Origin: Pseudomonadota bacterium
Lineage (GTDB): Bacteria; Pseudomonadota; Gammaproteobacteria; Burkholderiales; SG8-39
Reading direction: 5' to 3'
NCBI GenBank assembly: GCA_947455195.1
Contig: CANGMI010000008.1
Span: 62,001-126,000, forward strand
Length of the DNA stretch: 64,000 nt
Shown here piece after piece: positions 25,145 to 35,164 of the stretch. The notes below the pieces were generated by a model that was not told the origin of the DNA, searched no databases, and saw only the letters and a list, made by a program, of their open reading frames with translations. A program made the translations under genes and the position numbers. Each line of letters starts with the position of its first letter. Positions within the stretch are counted from its first letter, which is position 1.

Positions 25145-26706
25145 GAGTTTCTCCTCGGATAGCTCGAACTGCTCGAAATGCGCGTCTTGGCGCTCGCCGT
25201 GAGCGTGTGGGCGACCTCACGCAACACCGACCCCCAGTCACCATCGACGGTCTGTCGATGCAGGGTCATCTGCGCATACCAGGGGCTGTCGCTACGCTGG
25301 GTAAACCAGCGCCAGTCGGCCACCTTCGGCAAGAGCACCGTCACTGCCGCGCCCAATGCACCCGCCAGATGAACCGTGCTGTTGTCGATCGAGACGACCT
25401 GGTCGCAGGCACTGATGAGCGCAGCCAGGCCATCGAGATCGGCATACGGGTCGACCGAATCGCAGGCGAGCACCTCGATGCCGGTCTGTCGATGCGCGTC
25501 GAGCCGCTCCGCGTCACAGGCGCCGTACTGAAGGCTCACCAGACGCCCGCCACTGGCAGCCAGTGCCTCACCGAGCACGGACACCAGTCGTTCGAGTCCG
25601 ATGCTGCGTGCGGCACCGGTGCGCGTACAGGTGCTGCGCCATGCGATACCGATCAGAGGCCCACCCGGTGGCCTCAGCGCCGCTCTGATCGACCGCACCC
25701 GCTCGGCATCGGCGATGAGCCAGGGCTGCGGCGGGTTGGGGAAAGCCTGCCAGTTGGGCCGCAGGATGCCGGCAAGATCGGCCATCGGCAGATGCGTATC
25801 GTAGTCGGCCGGGTTCATGGCGTCATCGCTCGAGCGCCACTCGATGTCCGGCTGTGAACGGCGAAAGAGCGGCAGCAGTCGTCGATCGCACTGCACGATC
25901 AACCCGGGCACGCGGGCCTTCCATTCGGGCAGCAGTGTGCCGAAAAAGATATGGTCGCCCACGCCCTGCTCGGCCCAGATCAATTGGCGGCCCGGATTCA
26001 CCCGTGGTGATGCATCGCAACGCCACACCGGACGTGCCTCGCACAGCGCCACCGAGGCGCTCGCGCCGGCTCGCCAGCGCGCCTCGTACAAGGGCCATCC
26101 CGCCTCGAGGTCGCCGCGCGCCAGCAGACAGGTGGCCTTGTTCCAGGCAGCACCGCCATGGGCAGGGTCTGCGGCGAGCACTGCGTCAAAACTGGCCATG
26201 GCCTCGATGGACTGCCCCAGCGCCAGCCGTGCGAGGCCCTGCTGATAGAGCGCTCGCTGATGACCCGGATTCAGGGCCAGTGTCCGATCGAAACTCGCCA
26301 ATGCCTGCCCCTGCGCATGGCGACGATTGCCCGCGAGGCTCAAGGCACTCCACGCCAGCCCGCGGTTGTACCAGGCAGCGGCAAAGCCCGCGTCGATGGC
26401 GATCGCCCGGTCGCAGGATTCGACTGCCCGCGCATGTTGACCCAGGGCCGACAAGGAAAGACCGAGGTTGCTGTGGCGTGGTGCGTCGTTGTCATCGATG
26501 CTGATGGCGGTCTCGATCAGGCTGACTGCGGCACCGAAATCACCGAGTTGATGCGCGATGAGCCCGAGCCGATGCAAGGTTTCGGCGTGCCCGGGATGGT
26601 GCGCGAGCACCGCCTCGTAGGCACGCACGGCCTCATCGAACCGACCGGCCTGGTGCAGGTCAGTTGCACGGGCCATGTGCGTACCGATCAAGCCGGCCTC
26701 AGACAT
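25141..26706 (-). CDS. TPR-glycosyltransferase (single unit)
   Basis: 521 residues with one TPR region (residues ~10-210, for example RFDEAVRAYEAVLAHHPGHA and GLARLALGQSIEAMASFDAV) and one GT-B-like domain with WAEQGVGDHIFF near residue 242 and DNSTVHLAGALGA near residue 436, then LPKVADWRW. It has the same build as each half of the following gene. Its ATG lies inside the last codons of fliE, an eight-base overlap, so it is read with fliE. It probably glycosylates a flagellar protein. The C-terminal tail is Ser-rich. Confidence 0.85.
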   Translation of the reverse strand: MSEAGLIGTHMARATDLHQAGRFDEAVRAYEAVLAHHPGHAETLHRLGLIAHQLGDFGAAVSLIETAISIDDNDAPRHSNLGLSLSALGQHARAVESCDRAIAIDAGFAAAWYNRGLAWSALSLAGNRRHAQGQALASFDRTLALNPGHQRALYQQGLARLALGQSIEAMASFDAVLAADPAHGGAAWNKATCLLARGDLEAGWPLYEARWRAGASASVALCEARPVWRCDASPRVNPGRQLIWAEQGVGDHIFFGTLLPEWKARVPGLIVQCDRRLLPLFRRSQPDIEWRSSDDAMNPADYDTHLPMADLAGILRPNWQAFPNPPQPWLIADAERVRSIRAALRPPGGPLIGIAWRSTCTRTGAARSIGLERLVSVLGEALAASGGRLVSLQYGACDAERLDAHRQTGIEVLACDSVDPYADLDGLAALISACDQVVSIDNSTVHLAGALGAAVTVLLPKVADWRWFTQRSDSPWYAQMTLHRQTVDGDWGSVLREVAHTLTASAKTRISSSSSYPRRNS

Positions 26707-27124
26707 TCATGTTCATCACTTCCTGATACGCCTGCACGACCCGATTGCGGATCTGCACGGCGGCCTGGAAGCTGATCGAAGCCTTCTGCCCCGCGATCAC
26801 GGTGTCCTCGAGGCTGACATCGGGCTTGCCGAACTGGAAGTCACGCGCGACGTTGCTCGCCTGCTCCTGGATCACGTTCACTGACTGCAGCGCCTGGCGC
26901 AGCGCGTCACCGAAGCCAGGCGCATCGACCCCACGGGGCACCGCTGGCACGCCGATGCCGCCCGCGCCGCCAACGCCGGTCGTGGCACCCGCACCGCTGC
27001 CCGCAGCGCCGGCCGGACCCGAGAGGCCCGCCGGTACCTGCCCTGCCAAGGCGCGAGCCGCGGGCGAGAGCGAGATTCGGCTCTCCATCTGTACAAGACG
27101 TGAGGCAATCGGATCGATGGCCAT
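26699..27124 (-). CDS. fliE: MS-ring-rod junction protein FliE
   Basis: Basal-body protein linking the MS ring to the rod. 141 residues, about 35 longer than most FliE because of a Gly/Ala/Pro-rich insert near residues 25-60. The C-terminal FliE domain is typical: FGDALRQALQSVNVIQEQAS, KPDVSLEDTVIAGQKASISF and RNRVVQAYQEVMNMNV. AGAGGA lies upstream of the ATG. It is divergent from fliF, and the two TPR-GT genes follow on the same strand with overlaps. Confidence 0.94.
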   Translation of the reverse strand: MAIDPIASRLVQMESRISLSPAARALAGQVPAGLSGPAGAAGSGAGATTGVGGAGGIGVPAVPRGVDAPGFGDALRQALQSVNVIQEQASNVARDFQFGKPDVSLEDTVIAGQKASISFQAAVQIRNRVVQAYQEVMNMNV

Positions 27125-27334
27125 GGGGCAATTCCTCTCGGTGCGCGAGCAGCAGGCAGGCCGGAAACCCCGACCAACCTCGCCATCGTGTCAGAGGCCC
27201 TGCCCGCTCATAGCCTCGAAATGGAACCCGATTGCCGTCCTTTTCCGGGCTTGGCGACACCACCACCCTTTCCATAATCCATTCCCACCTGTGCCACACC
27301 CCGCGTCCCCACCGACGAGACTCCAGATACCGCC

Positions 27335-28978
27335 ATGGCTACCCAGGCAATCGAAGCCGCTCCCTTCAGCATCCCGAGCCTGATCGACCGATCGCGCATC
27401 ACCACGCTGCTCGCCGTGGCTGCCGCGATCTCCATCATCATTGCGGTTGCGCTCTGGGCGCGCGCGCCGGAATACCGTCCGTTGTATGCAAGCCTGCCCG
27501 ATCGCGATGCCAACGCGGTGATCCAGTCGCTGCAGCAGATGAATGTGCCCTTTCGCATGGCCGAGGGCGGCGGTGCCATCCTGGTGCCGGCGACGCAGGT
27601 CCATGACATCCGCCTCAAACTCGCCTCGCAGGGCATCCCGCGCAACGGCACGCCAGGTTTCGAACTCTTCGAGACCCAGAAATGGGGTGTCACCCAGTTC
27701 CAGGAGCAGGTGACCTTCCAGCGCGCGCTCGAAGGCGAACTGGCGCGATCAATCCAGTCACTTTCGGCCGTTCAGGGCGCCCGGGTGCATCTGGCCATCC
27801 CGAAGGATTCGGGCTTCCTGCGCGAGCAGCAGGCCCCGACCGCCTCGGTGCTTCTGAATCTGGCAGGGGGCCAGAGCCTCGAGCGCTCGCAGATTGCAGG
27901 CATCGTCCATCTGGTGGCCTCGAGCGTGAACAACCTCTCGCCTCGTGGCGTGAGCGTCGTCGACCAGAACGGCACCCTGCTCTCCTCCGAGTTCGGGGTC
28001 GAATCGCGTCTCGACCCCGGACAACTCGCGCACGTGCAACGCATCGAAACCGGCTACGCACGGCGCCTCGCGCAGATCCTCACCCCCATCGTTGGTCAGT
28101 CGAACTATCGCGCGCAGGTCAATGCTGACATCGACTTTACCGAAACCGAAACGAGCAACGAGAGCTACAAACCCAATCGCGGGGCTACCGACGCCGTGGT
28201 ACGCAGCGAACAGACCAGTGAAGGTGCATCGGCCACAGGGAACGGCGCGCAAGGCGTCCCCGGTGCCCAATCGAACCAGCCACCTGCGGCAAGCCAGGCA
28301 CCGATCAACGGCTCGGTCACCTCGAGCGGTGACGTGAAGAACCCTTCATCGACCCAGCGCAACACGGTCACCAACTATGAAGTGGACAAGACCGTGCGCT
28401 ATTCGCGACCGCAGGTTGGCGCGGTGCGACGCCTGAGCACCGCCATCGTGATCAATCTGCGCAAGCCGGCAGACCCCACTGGCAAGCCCGAGCCGCTGTC
28501 GGAGGCCGAGATCCAGAACATCACCGAACTCGCCAAGCAGGCGATCGGCTTTCGGGAAGACCGCGGCGACACGATCAAGGTGACGAGTGCACCATTCACG
28601 GCCGAGCCGATCGAGCCGATTGCCGACGTGCCGCTCTGGAAGCGCCCCGATCTCATCGCTCTTGCGGTCGAAGCGGGCAAGTACCTGCTCGCAGCCTTGC
28701 TCATCGCCTACGTCTTCTTCGCCTACGTCAAGCCCGCTCTCAAGCACCTGATCGGGGCGCGGATGGTCGAGGAGCCCGGCCCGGCCGCCCTGCCCGCACC
28801 GGGCGAAACGACCCGTGCAGGCAACGCGGTCAGCACCCACGCCAACCCCGGTGCGGGCAACGGTGACACCGTCGCAGCCCTCCCCGCACCTGACCCGCTC
28901 GAGGAGGCCCGACAGATCGCCCGCCAGGATCCGAAGATGGTGGCCAACCTCGTCACTGGCTGGGTGAACAATGGCTGA
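27335..28978 (+). CDS. fliF: Flagellar MS-ring protein FliF
   Basis: Membrane ring on which the basal body is built. 547 residues. The first membrane helix is at residues ~24-43 (TTLLAVAAAISIIIAVALWA) and the second at ~450-468 (YLLAALLIAYVFFAYV). Between them are the YscJ-like ring domains (YRPLYASLPDRDANAVIQSL, LKLASQGIPRNGTPGFELFE). The C-terminal tail (LEEARQIARQDPKMVANLVT) binds FliG. The last eight bases overlap fliG. The start ATG has a weak ribosome site. Confidence 0.97.
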   Translation: MATQAIEAAPFSIPSLIDRSRITTLLAVAAAISIIIAVALWARAPEYRPLYASLPDRDANAVIQSLQQMNVPFRMAEGGGAILVPATQVHDIRLKLASQGIPRNGTPGFELFETQKWGVTQFQEQVTFQRALEGELARSIQSLSAVQGARVHLAIPKDSGFLREQQAPTASVLLNLAGGQSLERSQIAGIVHLVASSVNNLSPRGVSVVDQNGTLLSSEFGVESRLDPGQLAHVQRIETGYARRLAQILTPIVGQSNYRAQVNADIDFTETETSNESYKPNRGATDAVVRSEQTSEGASATGNGAQGVPGAQSNQPPAASQAPINGSVTSSGDVKNPSSTQRNTVTNYEVDKTVRYSRPQVGAVRRLSTAIVINLRKPADPTGKPEPLSEAEIQNITELAKQAIGFREDRGDTIKVTSAPFTAEPIEPIADVPLWKRPDLIALAVEAGKYLLAALLIAYVFFAYVKPALKHLIGARMVEEPGPAALPAPGETTRAGNAVSTHANPGAGNGDTVAALPAPDPLEEARQIARQDPKMVANLVTGWVNNG

Positions 28979-29966
28979 CGAAGGCCTCGATCGCAGCGCG
29001 ATCCTGATGATGATGCTGGGTGAGCAGGAAGCGGCTGCCGTGTTTCGCCACCTGGCCCCGCGCGACGTACAACGCATCGGCGTTGCGATGGCGCGCATCA
29101 ACGGTATTCCGAAAGAGCAACTCAGCGCCGTGCTGGACCGATTTCATGCCGACGCGAGCACTCAGAGCACCTTTGGCATCGAGAGCGACGCCTACCTGCG
29201 AAGTGTCCTCACCAACGCCCTTGGAGAGGAGAAGGCCGGACTCCTCCTCGATCGCATCCTCGAGGGCGTCGACTCGGCCGGCATCGAACGACTGAAATGG
29301 GTCGATGCCGCAACGGTCGCCGAACTCATTCGCAACGAGCACCCGCAGATCATCGCTACCATCCTCGTGCACCTGGAGCGCGACCAGTCGGCGCAGATTC
29401 TCACCCAGTTCACCCCGCGCCTGAGAAACGATGTGGTACTTCGCATCGCTACGCTCGATGGCATCCAGCCCAGTGCCATCCGAGAGCTCAACGAGTCGCT
29501 GTCGCTGACCCTGTCGGGCAGCAACCGCAGTTCGAAGAAGTCACTGGGCGGCATCCGCATGGCCGCCGAGGTAATCAACCTGCTGCCCGGCACCAGCGAG
29601 GGCGAAGCGGTCGAGAGCATTCGCGAATTCGATGCCGACCTTGCCCAGAAGATCCAGGACGAGATGTTCAAGTTCGAGGACCTGATGAAGATCGACGACC
29701 GCTCGATGCAGACCCTGCTGCGCGAAGTGGCGTCCGATGTGCTCATCGTGGCCCTCAAGGGCGCCGACGCCGCCATCCGCGACAAGATATTCAAGAACAT
29801 GTCGGAGCGTGCTGCCAACCAGATGCGCGAAGACCTCGAGACAAGCGGCCCGGTTCGACTCTCGGAGGTCGAGACCCAGCAACGCGAAATCCTCAAGACC
29901 GTGAGACGCCTCGCCGACGAGGGCACGCTCGCCATCGGCGGCAAGGCCGACGATGCCTTCGTCTGA
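28971..29966 (+). CDS. fliG: Flagellar motor switch protein FliG
   Basis: Rotor protein that contacts MotA and sets rotation direction. 331 residues. The N domain is at the start (LDRSAILMMMLGEQEAAAVF). The middle domain has the EHPQIIATILVHL block. The C-terminal torque helix carries the charged residues in QKIQDEMFKFEDLMKIDDRS. It overlaps fliF by eight bases. fliH follows with either an overlap or a short gap, depending on its start. Confidence 0.97.
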   Translation: MADEGLDRSAILMMMLGEQEAAAVFRHLAPRDVQRIGVAMARINGIPKEQLSAVLDRFHADASTQSTFGIESDAYLRSVLTNALGEEKAGLLLDRILEGVDSAGIERLKWVDAATVAELIRNEHPQIIATILVHLERDQSAQILTQFTPRLRNDVVLRIATLDGIQPSAIRELNESLSLTLSGSNRSSKKSLGGIRMAAEVINLLPGTSEGEAVESIREFDADLAQKIQDEMFKFEDLMKIDDRSMQTLLREVASDVLIVALKGADAAIRDKIFKNMSERAANQMREDLETSGPVRLSEVETQQREILKTVRRLADEGTLAIGGKADDAFV

Positions 29967-29994
29967 ACGATGCCAGAACCGAGCGAGCCATTCG

Positions 29995-30729
29995 ATGACC
30001 GAACTTGACGCGATCCGCATGCCCGAGGAAAGCCTGAAGAACCTCAGGCGCTGGAGCCCCGATGCGCTCACCGCGCGCGGCCCGGGTGCCGAGCGGCGCG
30101 CGGCCAACCAGCCCGCCACCCCGAGCGACATCCAGCGGCATGCGCCCGCTGCGGCCGCGACGACTGCGCCTGCAGCCCCGGCACAACCCGACCCGCTGGT
30201 ATTGCGCCAGATGCATGAGGAGGCGTCACGGCAGGGCTACATCGAAGGCAAGGCACTGGCGGAACGCGAAATCGCCCGCATGAACGCGGTGGTCGAAGAC
30301 CTGCAGCAGTGGGTGCGTCAGGCCGAAGCCCAGTGTGCCGAAGACCTGCTGCGCCTTGCACTGGGTATCGCACGCCAGGTCATTCGCACCGAACTCCTGC
30401 TCAACCCCGAGGCAACGCTCCGCCTGGTACGTGAAGTCGTCGATTCGGCACCCGAGAGTCCGGGGCGCCGCTCGCTGCATCTGCACCCGGACGATGCCGG
30501 GCGAGTGTCCGAGGCCATGGGCTCGGCCCTCGAAGCCGGCAGTTGGCAACTGGTGCCCGATGCGAGCATCAGCGCAGGTGGCTGTCGCCTGTCCTCGAAA
30601 ATCTGCGACGTCGACGCAACGCTGGCCACCCGGTGGCAGCAGGCGATGCAGACGCTGGGACGCAACGACCCGTTCGAAGTGCTCGATGCAAAGACCACCG
30701 ACGTGGCACAGGGAGCAACCGATCGATGA
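29995..30729 (+). CDS. fliH: Flagellar export ATPase regulator FliH
   Basis: Stator-like protein that holds the ATPase FliI at the export gate. 244 residues. The N-terminal 60 residues are Ala/Pro-rich. A helical, Glu/Gln-rich centre follows ([20 protein letters not shown]). The C-terminal domain is FliH-like ([20 protein letters not shown] ... [12 protein letters not shown]). The ATG at 29995 is chosen because it does not overlap fliG; an in-frame ATG at 29953 would overlap it. fliI overlaps its stop by ATGA. Confidence 0.93.
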   Translation: MTELDAIRMPEESLKNLRRWSPDALTARGPGAERRAANQPATPSDIQRHAPAAAATTAPAAPAQPDPLVLRQMHEEASRQGYIEGKALAEREIARMNAVVEDLQQWVRQAEAQCAEDLLRLALGIARQVIRTELLLNPEATLRLVREVVDSAPESPGRRSLHLHPDDAGRVSEAMGSALEAGSWQLVPDASISAGGCRLSSKICDVDATLATRWQQAMQTLGRNDPFEVLDAKTTDVAQGATDR

Positions 30730-32195
30730 ATCCGGACGCGACACCGAGGGCCCGAACCGCTGCGCCAGGCAGCGCCGCGACCTGGCAGGCCTTCCTGCAG
30801 GATGCGGCGCGCATGGTCGATGTGTCGGTCCCCCTGGTCACGCGCGGACGCCTGACCCGGGTATCGGGCCTCGTCATGGAGGCAACAGGCCTCGCCTTGC
30901 CAGTCGGACACACCTGCGAAATCATTCAGGATGGCCTTGCCATTGCCGAGGCCGAGGTGGTCGGATTCGCCGGTGAGCGACTCTTTCTGATGCCGACCCA
31001 GGAGGTGCATGGCCTGCGCCCCGGGGCCGTCGTTGCACCCGCAGCCACCCCGGCCAGCCCTTTGCGTTTTGGCGCGCGCAATCACCCCTGGCGCCGTGCG
31101 GAAGATCGCTCGCGCCGCCTGCCCGTGGGCGAATCGCTCCTCGGGCGAGTGCTCGACGCCAGCGGCCGCCCGCTCGACGGCTGCGGCCCGCTCGAGGTAA
31201 CCGGGACCCGCCCGATCAGTGCGCGCGCGATCAACCCGATCGACCGCGAACCGATTCGCGCCAGGCTTGATGTGGGCGTGCGCAGCATCAACGCACTGCT
31301 CGCCGTCGGGCGAGGCCAGCGCATGGGCCTTTTCGCCGGTTCCGGCGTTGGCAAGAGCGTGCTCCTGGGCATGATGGCCCGCTACACCGCCGCCGACGTG
31401 ATCGTGGTCGGACTCATCGGCGAACGCGGTCGCGAAGTGAAGGAGTTCATCGAGGAGATTCTGGGCGAGGAGGGCCTGGGGCGCGCAGTGGTGGTGGCAG
31501 CACCTGCTGACGCATCCCCGCTGCTTCGAATGCAGGGCGCCGCCTACGCGACCTCGATTGCCGAGCACTTTCGCGACGAGGGACGTCAGGTACTGCTCAT
31601 CATGGACTCGCTCACCCGCTACGCCATGGCGGCGCGTGAAATCGCGCTCGCAGTCGGCGAACCACCGGCGACCAAGGGGTATCCGCCGTCGGTCTTTGCC
31701 CGCCTGCCCCAACTGGTCGAACGGGCTGGCAACGGTCGCTCCGGCGGTGGCTCGATTACCGCCTTCTACACGGTGCTGACCGAGGGCGATGACCAGCAGG
31801 ATCCGATCGCCGATTCGGCACGGGCGATCCTCGATGGGCATATCGTGCTTTCGCGCTCGCTGGCCGAGCAGGGCCACTACCCGGCCATCGACATCGAGGC
31901 CTCGATCAGCCGTGTCGCGAGCGCGATCTGTTCCGCCGATGACCTGACACGGGCGCGGCACTTCAAGCAGTTGTATTCGCGCTATCAGCGAAGCCGCGAT
32001 CTCATCTCGGTGGGTGCTTACGTGAGTGGCAGCGACCCGTTGCTCGACGAAGCCATCCGGCAGCGCCCGGCACTCGACGCGTTCCTGCAGCAGGAACAGC
32101 GCGAGGGCGCAAGCCTTGCGAGCAGCACGGCTGCCCTCGCGGCACTCTTCCCCGCGCCGGCGTCGGCGAGTTACTCGTCGCACGGCCAGGTCTGA
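30726..32195 (+). CDS. fliI: Flagellar export ATPase FliI
   Basis: Hexameric F1-like ATPase that energises unfolding of export substrates. 489 residues. Walker A is [15 protein letters not shown] near residues 203-215. Walker B is in [20 protein letters not shown]. The export-ATPase signature [15 protein letters not shown] is present, and the C-terminal domain binds FliJ. The ATG overlaps the fliH stop, and fliJ begins seven bases after the fliI stop. Confidence 0.97.
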   Translation: MNPDATPRARTAAPGSAATWQAFLQDAARMVDVSVPLVTRGRLTRVSGLVMEATGLALPVGHTCEIIQDGLAIAEAEVVGFAGERLFLMPTQEVHGLRPGAVVAPAATPASPLRFGARNHPWRRAEDRSRRLPVGESLLGRVLDASGRPLDGCGPLEVTGTRPISARAINPIDREPIRARLDVGVRSINALLAVGRGQRMGLFAGSGVGKSVLLGMMARYTAADVIVVGLIGERGREVKEFIEEILGEEGLGRAVVVAAPADASPLLRMQGAAYATSIAEHFRDEGRQVLLIMDSLTRYAMAAREIALAVGEPPATKGYPPSVFARLPQLVERAGNGRSGGGSITAFYTVLTEGDDQQDPIADSARAILDGHIVLSRSLAEQGHYPAIDIEASISRVASAICSADDLTRARHFKQLYSRYQRSRDLISVGAYVSGSDPLLDEAIRQRPALDAFLQQEQREGASLASSTAALAALFPAPASASYSSHGQV

Positions 32196-32202
32196 CGCTG
32201 CC

Positions 32203-32655
32203 ATGGCCGACACCGATGCAATCACGCTCCTCATCGACCTGGCAACACGCACTGCCGACAGTCGGCTGCGCGACCTGGCAGGTGCCCTGTCGCGCGAGCA
32301 ATCCGAGACAGAACGGCTGCGCCTTCTCACCGATTACCGCGCCAATTACCGCAAGCGCCTCGAGATCGCGCAGGCAGATGGCATCAGCCGCCAGCTCCTC
32401 GCCAGTTACCGCCAGTTCATCGAGCGGCTCGACGGCGCCATCGCCCAGCAAGGTCTCGTCATCGAACATCGAGCGGCCGACAGCGCGCGGGCACGCGAGG
32501 ACCTGAGCAAGGCGGAGCGACACCGCAAGTCGCTCGAAACCGTGCACGAGCGCCGCGCCCTTGCAAAGCGCCTCATCACCGAGCGCCGCGAACAAAAACA
32601 GCACGACGAATTCGCTCTCCGGAGCAACGCCCAAGGCGGCGGCTTCCCACACTGA
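32203..32655 (+). CDS. fliJ: Flagellar export protein FliJ
   Basis: Small antiparallel coiled-coil stalk that fits into the FliI ring and the FlhA platform. 150 residues, strongly helical and rich in Arg/Glu/Gln, with LATRTADSRLRDLAGALSRE and, at the C-terminus, HRKSLETVHERRALAKRLIT, as in FliJ. The sequence of FliJ is poorly conserved in general, so position after fliI weighs heavily. The ATG at 32203 is the first after the fliI stop. Confidence 0.88.
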   Translation: MADTDAITLLIDLATRTADSRLRDLAGALSREQSETERLRLLTDYRANYRKRLEIAQADGISRQLLASYRQFIERLDGAIAQQGLVIEHRAADSARAREDLSKAERHRKSLETVHERRALAKRLITERREQKQHDEFALRSNAQGGGFPH

Positions 32656-32688
32656 ATCATCGACTCCCGCGACAACAGGACCCCGAAC

Positions 32689-34224
32689 ATGACTGACCTT
32701 CCGATCAGCGCAAAACCCACCGTCAGCACGGCAGTGCCGACGCCCACACCCCGCACCGAGTCCTCCGGCAGCAGCGAACGCTTCGGCAACATCCTACAGG
32801 CACGCCTGGGCAAGTCCTCGGCCGCACCGTCCCTTGACACAGGCGCGAACACCGAGGCCGCGGGCAGCACGCGGAACGACTCTGCCAGTGCGAACGAGGC
32901 GGCATCCGCGAGTGCCTCGAATGAACGCAAGGCCTGCAAGGACGCAACAACCACCGACGCGGCCGGCACGACGCGTTCAGATGGCGATGTGGCCAGCGCC
33001 GGGGACCCGGCAGGGAACAGCGACTCCGTCAACGGCGATGGCATGACGAAGGACAGCGAAGAGGGAATCGATGCGTCAGACGCCGGGAGCGGCGATCTGG
33101 CAGCCATGGCAGCGATGATCGGGCTCGCCGGAGGCGGGCTTGCGAGCGTCGAACGAAGCGCCGTGGATGCGACTCAAGGCGCCGAGTCGGGAAGCATCGA
33201 GACCCTTGACGCCCGCCGCGGATCGGGAGGCGATCCGGGCGCCGCCGGCGACACCGGGCCGGGAGGGCGCATGCTGCCCGATGCAGCCATGACGACTGCT
33301 TCACTGACCGCTGGCGCGACACGTGCAGCCACCACCATCCGTGCCGCAGGTCTGGCAACCGGCAACATCGGCACGGGTAGCGCCGCAAGTCTGTCGCTCG
33401 CCGCAGGCAAGGCTCGCACAATCACGCCTGGCACCCTGGCCAGCGGTACCACTGCCCTCGCTCGTGCGACCGGGGGCAGCACCGTAACCGGCGCTGAAAC
33501 GCTGTCGGCACTACCCTTGACCGCGATCGCGGGGACTGCAACGCAAGCGCCTGGCGCACCGTTTGCCACCCTGCTCGCCAGCAGTCTCGGAGCGGCCAGC
33601 CTGCAGGGCTTGACGAGCGATACACCCGAAGCCGACATCGATGCCGGACTGGCGACCGATCTGAGCGCTGCCCCGGGCGCAGCACCGCCCTGGAGCGGAC
33701 TGGCGAGTGCCCATCTCGGTAGCCCGACGCTCAGCGTGACGACCCCAGTTGCCAGCCCCACCTGGGCGACAGACTTTTCGCAGACGCTTCAGATCATGGT
33801 GCGCAACGGCAGCGAGGAAGCGCAGATCAGGCTCAACCCCGAGGCACTGGGGCCGATCAGTGTCAGCCTCTCGATGAACGGTGGCCAGCTGTCCCTGGTG
33901 CTCACGGCAGCCGCCAGCGAGACCCGCGCACTGATCGAGGCGCAGATTCCGCAACTGCGCGAGTCATTGGGGGCAAGCGGCCTGCAACTGGCTGATGCCC
34001 AGGTTCATGAGGGCAGCCCGGGCATGTCCGATTCGGGGCGAGAGGCCTGGCAAGGGACCAACGGGCAATCGGGCGGCCAGCCATCGGGCACCGGCGCGGG
34101 TCAGGGTGGCAGCCCTGCAGCCAGCGAACGCGACGGCGGTCAATACGGCGTATCCGACCCACGAACCGGCAAACGCCTTGCACAAGCCAGCATCGGGCTG
34201 CGTCGCGTCGACACCTTTGCCTGA
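32689..34224 (+). CDS. fliK: Flagellar hook-length control protein FliK
   Basis: Secreted ruler that ends hook export by acting on FlhB. 511 residues. About 350 N-terminal residues are low-complexity Ala/Gly/Thr/Ser, the ruler part. The C-terminal Flg_hook domain is clear: FSQTLQIMVRNGSEEAQIRL, NPEALGPISVSLSMNGGQLS, then IPQLRESLGASGLQLADAQV. The end is a Gly/Ser/Gln-rich tail. A FliK paralogue lies at 20573. It is the last gene of the fliF-K unit. Confidence 0.93.
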   Translation: MTDLPISAKPTVSTAVPTPTPRTESSGSSERFGNILQARLGKSSAAPSLDTGANTEAAGSTRNDSASANEAASASASNERKACKDATTTDAAGTTRSDGDVASAGDPAGNSDSVNGDGMTKDSEEGIDASDAGSGDLAAMAAMIGLAGGGLASVERSAVDATQGAESGSIETLDARRGSGGDPGAAGDTGPGGRMLPDAAMTTASLTAGATRAATTIRAAGLATGNIGTGSAASLSLAAGKARTITPGTLASGTTALARATGGSTVTGAETLSALPLTAIAGTATQAPGAPFATLLASSLGAASLQGLTSDTPEADIDAGLATDLSAAPGAAPPWSGLASAHLGSPTLSVTTPVASPTWATDFSQTLQIMVRNGSEEAQIRLNPEALGPISVSLSMNGGQLSLVLTAAASETRALIEAQIPQLRESLGASGLQLADAQVHEGSPGMSDSGREAWQGTNGQSGGQPSGTGAGQGGSPAASERDGGQYGVSDPRTGKRLAQASIGLRRVDTFA

Positions 34225-34550
34225 TCGAGGCCATCCCCCGCGCGCGATGCGCGGGCGAGATGTACCGACAACCCGCCGGCGCCGGCCTGCTTCCGCCTCC
34301 TGCGTACCCCACCGGTGCGACCCACGGGCCACATCCGCCGGGGTCATCGACTGACGACCACGCCTCGCCCCACGGACGGTGGCTGCGTGACGTAGTCCAC
34401 AGTCGGACGCGATCAGGACGATCAGCGGCAGGAATGCGCCGTTAATCGAGTCACTGACGCCTGCCCCGGGCGACACACTCGTTGTCATCAACGAATCGCG
34501 GACCCTTGACAGCACATGAGGGGTCCCGGACATCGACAGGAATCACATAC
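34225..34550 (+). other. Gap between fliK and fliL
   Basis: 326 bases with no supported gene. It begins with a small perfect hairpin (CCCGCGC ... GCGCGGG, 34237-34255) that could end fliK transcripts but has no T-run. A GCCGTTAA at 34438-34445 matches the -10 of the sigma-28 promoters here, but no TCAAG box lies at the right distance. A GGACCC ... GGGTCC inverted repeat lies at about 34500-34527. The fliL promoter is likely in this gap but is not identified. Confidence 0.5.
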
Positions 34551-35156
34551 GTGGCCACCCAAGCAGCCGAAGCCGACGAACCAGCAGGCAAGAAAGGCGG
34601 CAAGAAGAAGCTGATCATCATCGGCGCACTGGTTCTCGCCCTGGCGGGCGGTGGCGCTGGCGCCTGGTTCCTCATGGGATCGAAGCACCCGGAAAAGCAT
34701 GCCGAGGAAGACGATGATGCGGAAGAAGAGGCTCCTGCCAGGAAAGGTGACGCGCACAAGGGCACCGGCAAGGACGAACTGAAGGAGGGCAAGAAGGAGA
34801 TCGCCTCGGTCCTGCGCAAGGATCGCAACAAGGGCAAGAAGGTAATCGAGTACCTCTCGGGCGACCCGACCTACACCATCAACCTGGCCGACGACGACGC
34901 TGACCGTTACCTGCAACTCGGACTTGTCTTCGAGATCACCGATCTGCAGGCAAGCATCGAACTGAAGGAACGCATGCCCGCCGTGCGCTCCGACGTACTC
35001 CTGCTGCTGAGTGCCAAGCGATCGCGCGAGCTGAACACACTCGAGGGCAAGGAGTTGCTCTCCGAGGAGATCCTCGCCCTCACTCGGCGCACGCTCAGCG
35101 CGCGCCAGCGCAAGGGCGTGAAGGCGGTCGACTTCTCGATGTTCGTGATCCAGTAA
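34551..35156 (+). CDS. fliL: Flagellar basal body-associated protein FliL
   Basis: Inner-membrane protein near the stators. 201 residues. A basic start (KKGGKKK) leads into one membrane helix (LIIIGALVLALAGGGAGAWF), then an acidic and a Lys-rich linker, and the periplasmic FliL domain (YTINLADDDADRYLQLGLVF, RSDVLLLLSAKRSRELNTLE). The start is a GTG with AGGA nine bases upstream. It leads the fliLMNOPQR unit, with fliM eight bases downstream. Confidence 0.94.
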   Translation: MATQAAEADEPAGKKGGKKKLIIIGALVLALAGGGAGAWFLMGSKHPEKHAEEDDDAEEEAPARKGDAHKGTGKDELKEGKKEIASVLRKDRNKGKKVIEYLSGDPTYTINLADDDADRYLQLGLVFEITDLQASIELKERMPAVRSDVLLLLSAKRSRELNTLEGKELLSEEILALTRRTLSARQRKGVKAVDFSMFVIQ

Positions 35157-35164
35157 GCCACGCC

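Noticed and set aside
30318-32330. 670-codon open frame on the minus strand
   Set aside because: Antisense to fliH and fliI, which are certain; length is a product of base composition.
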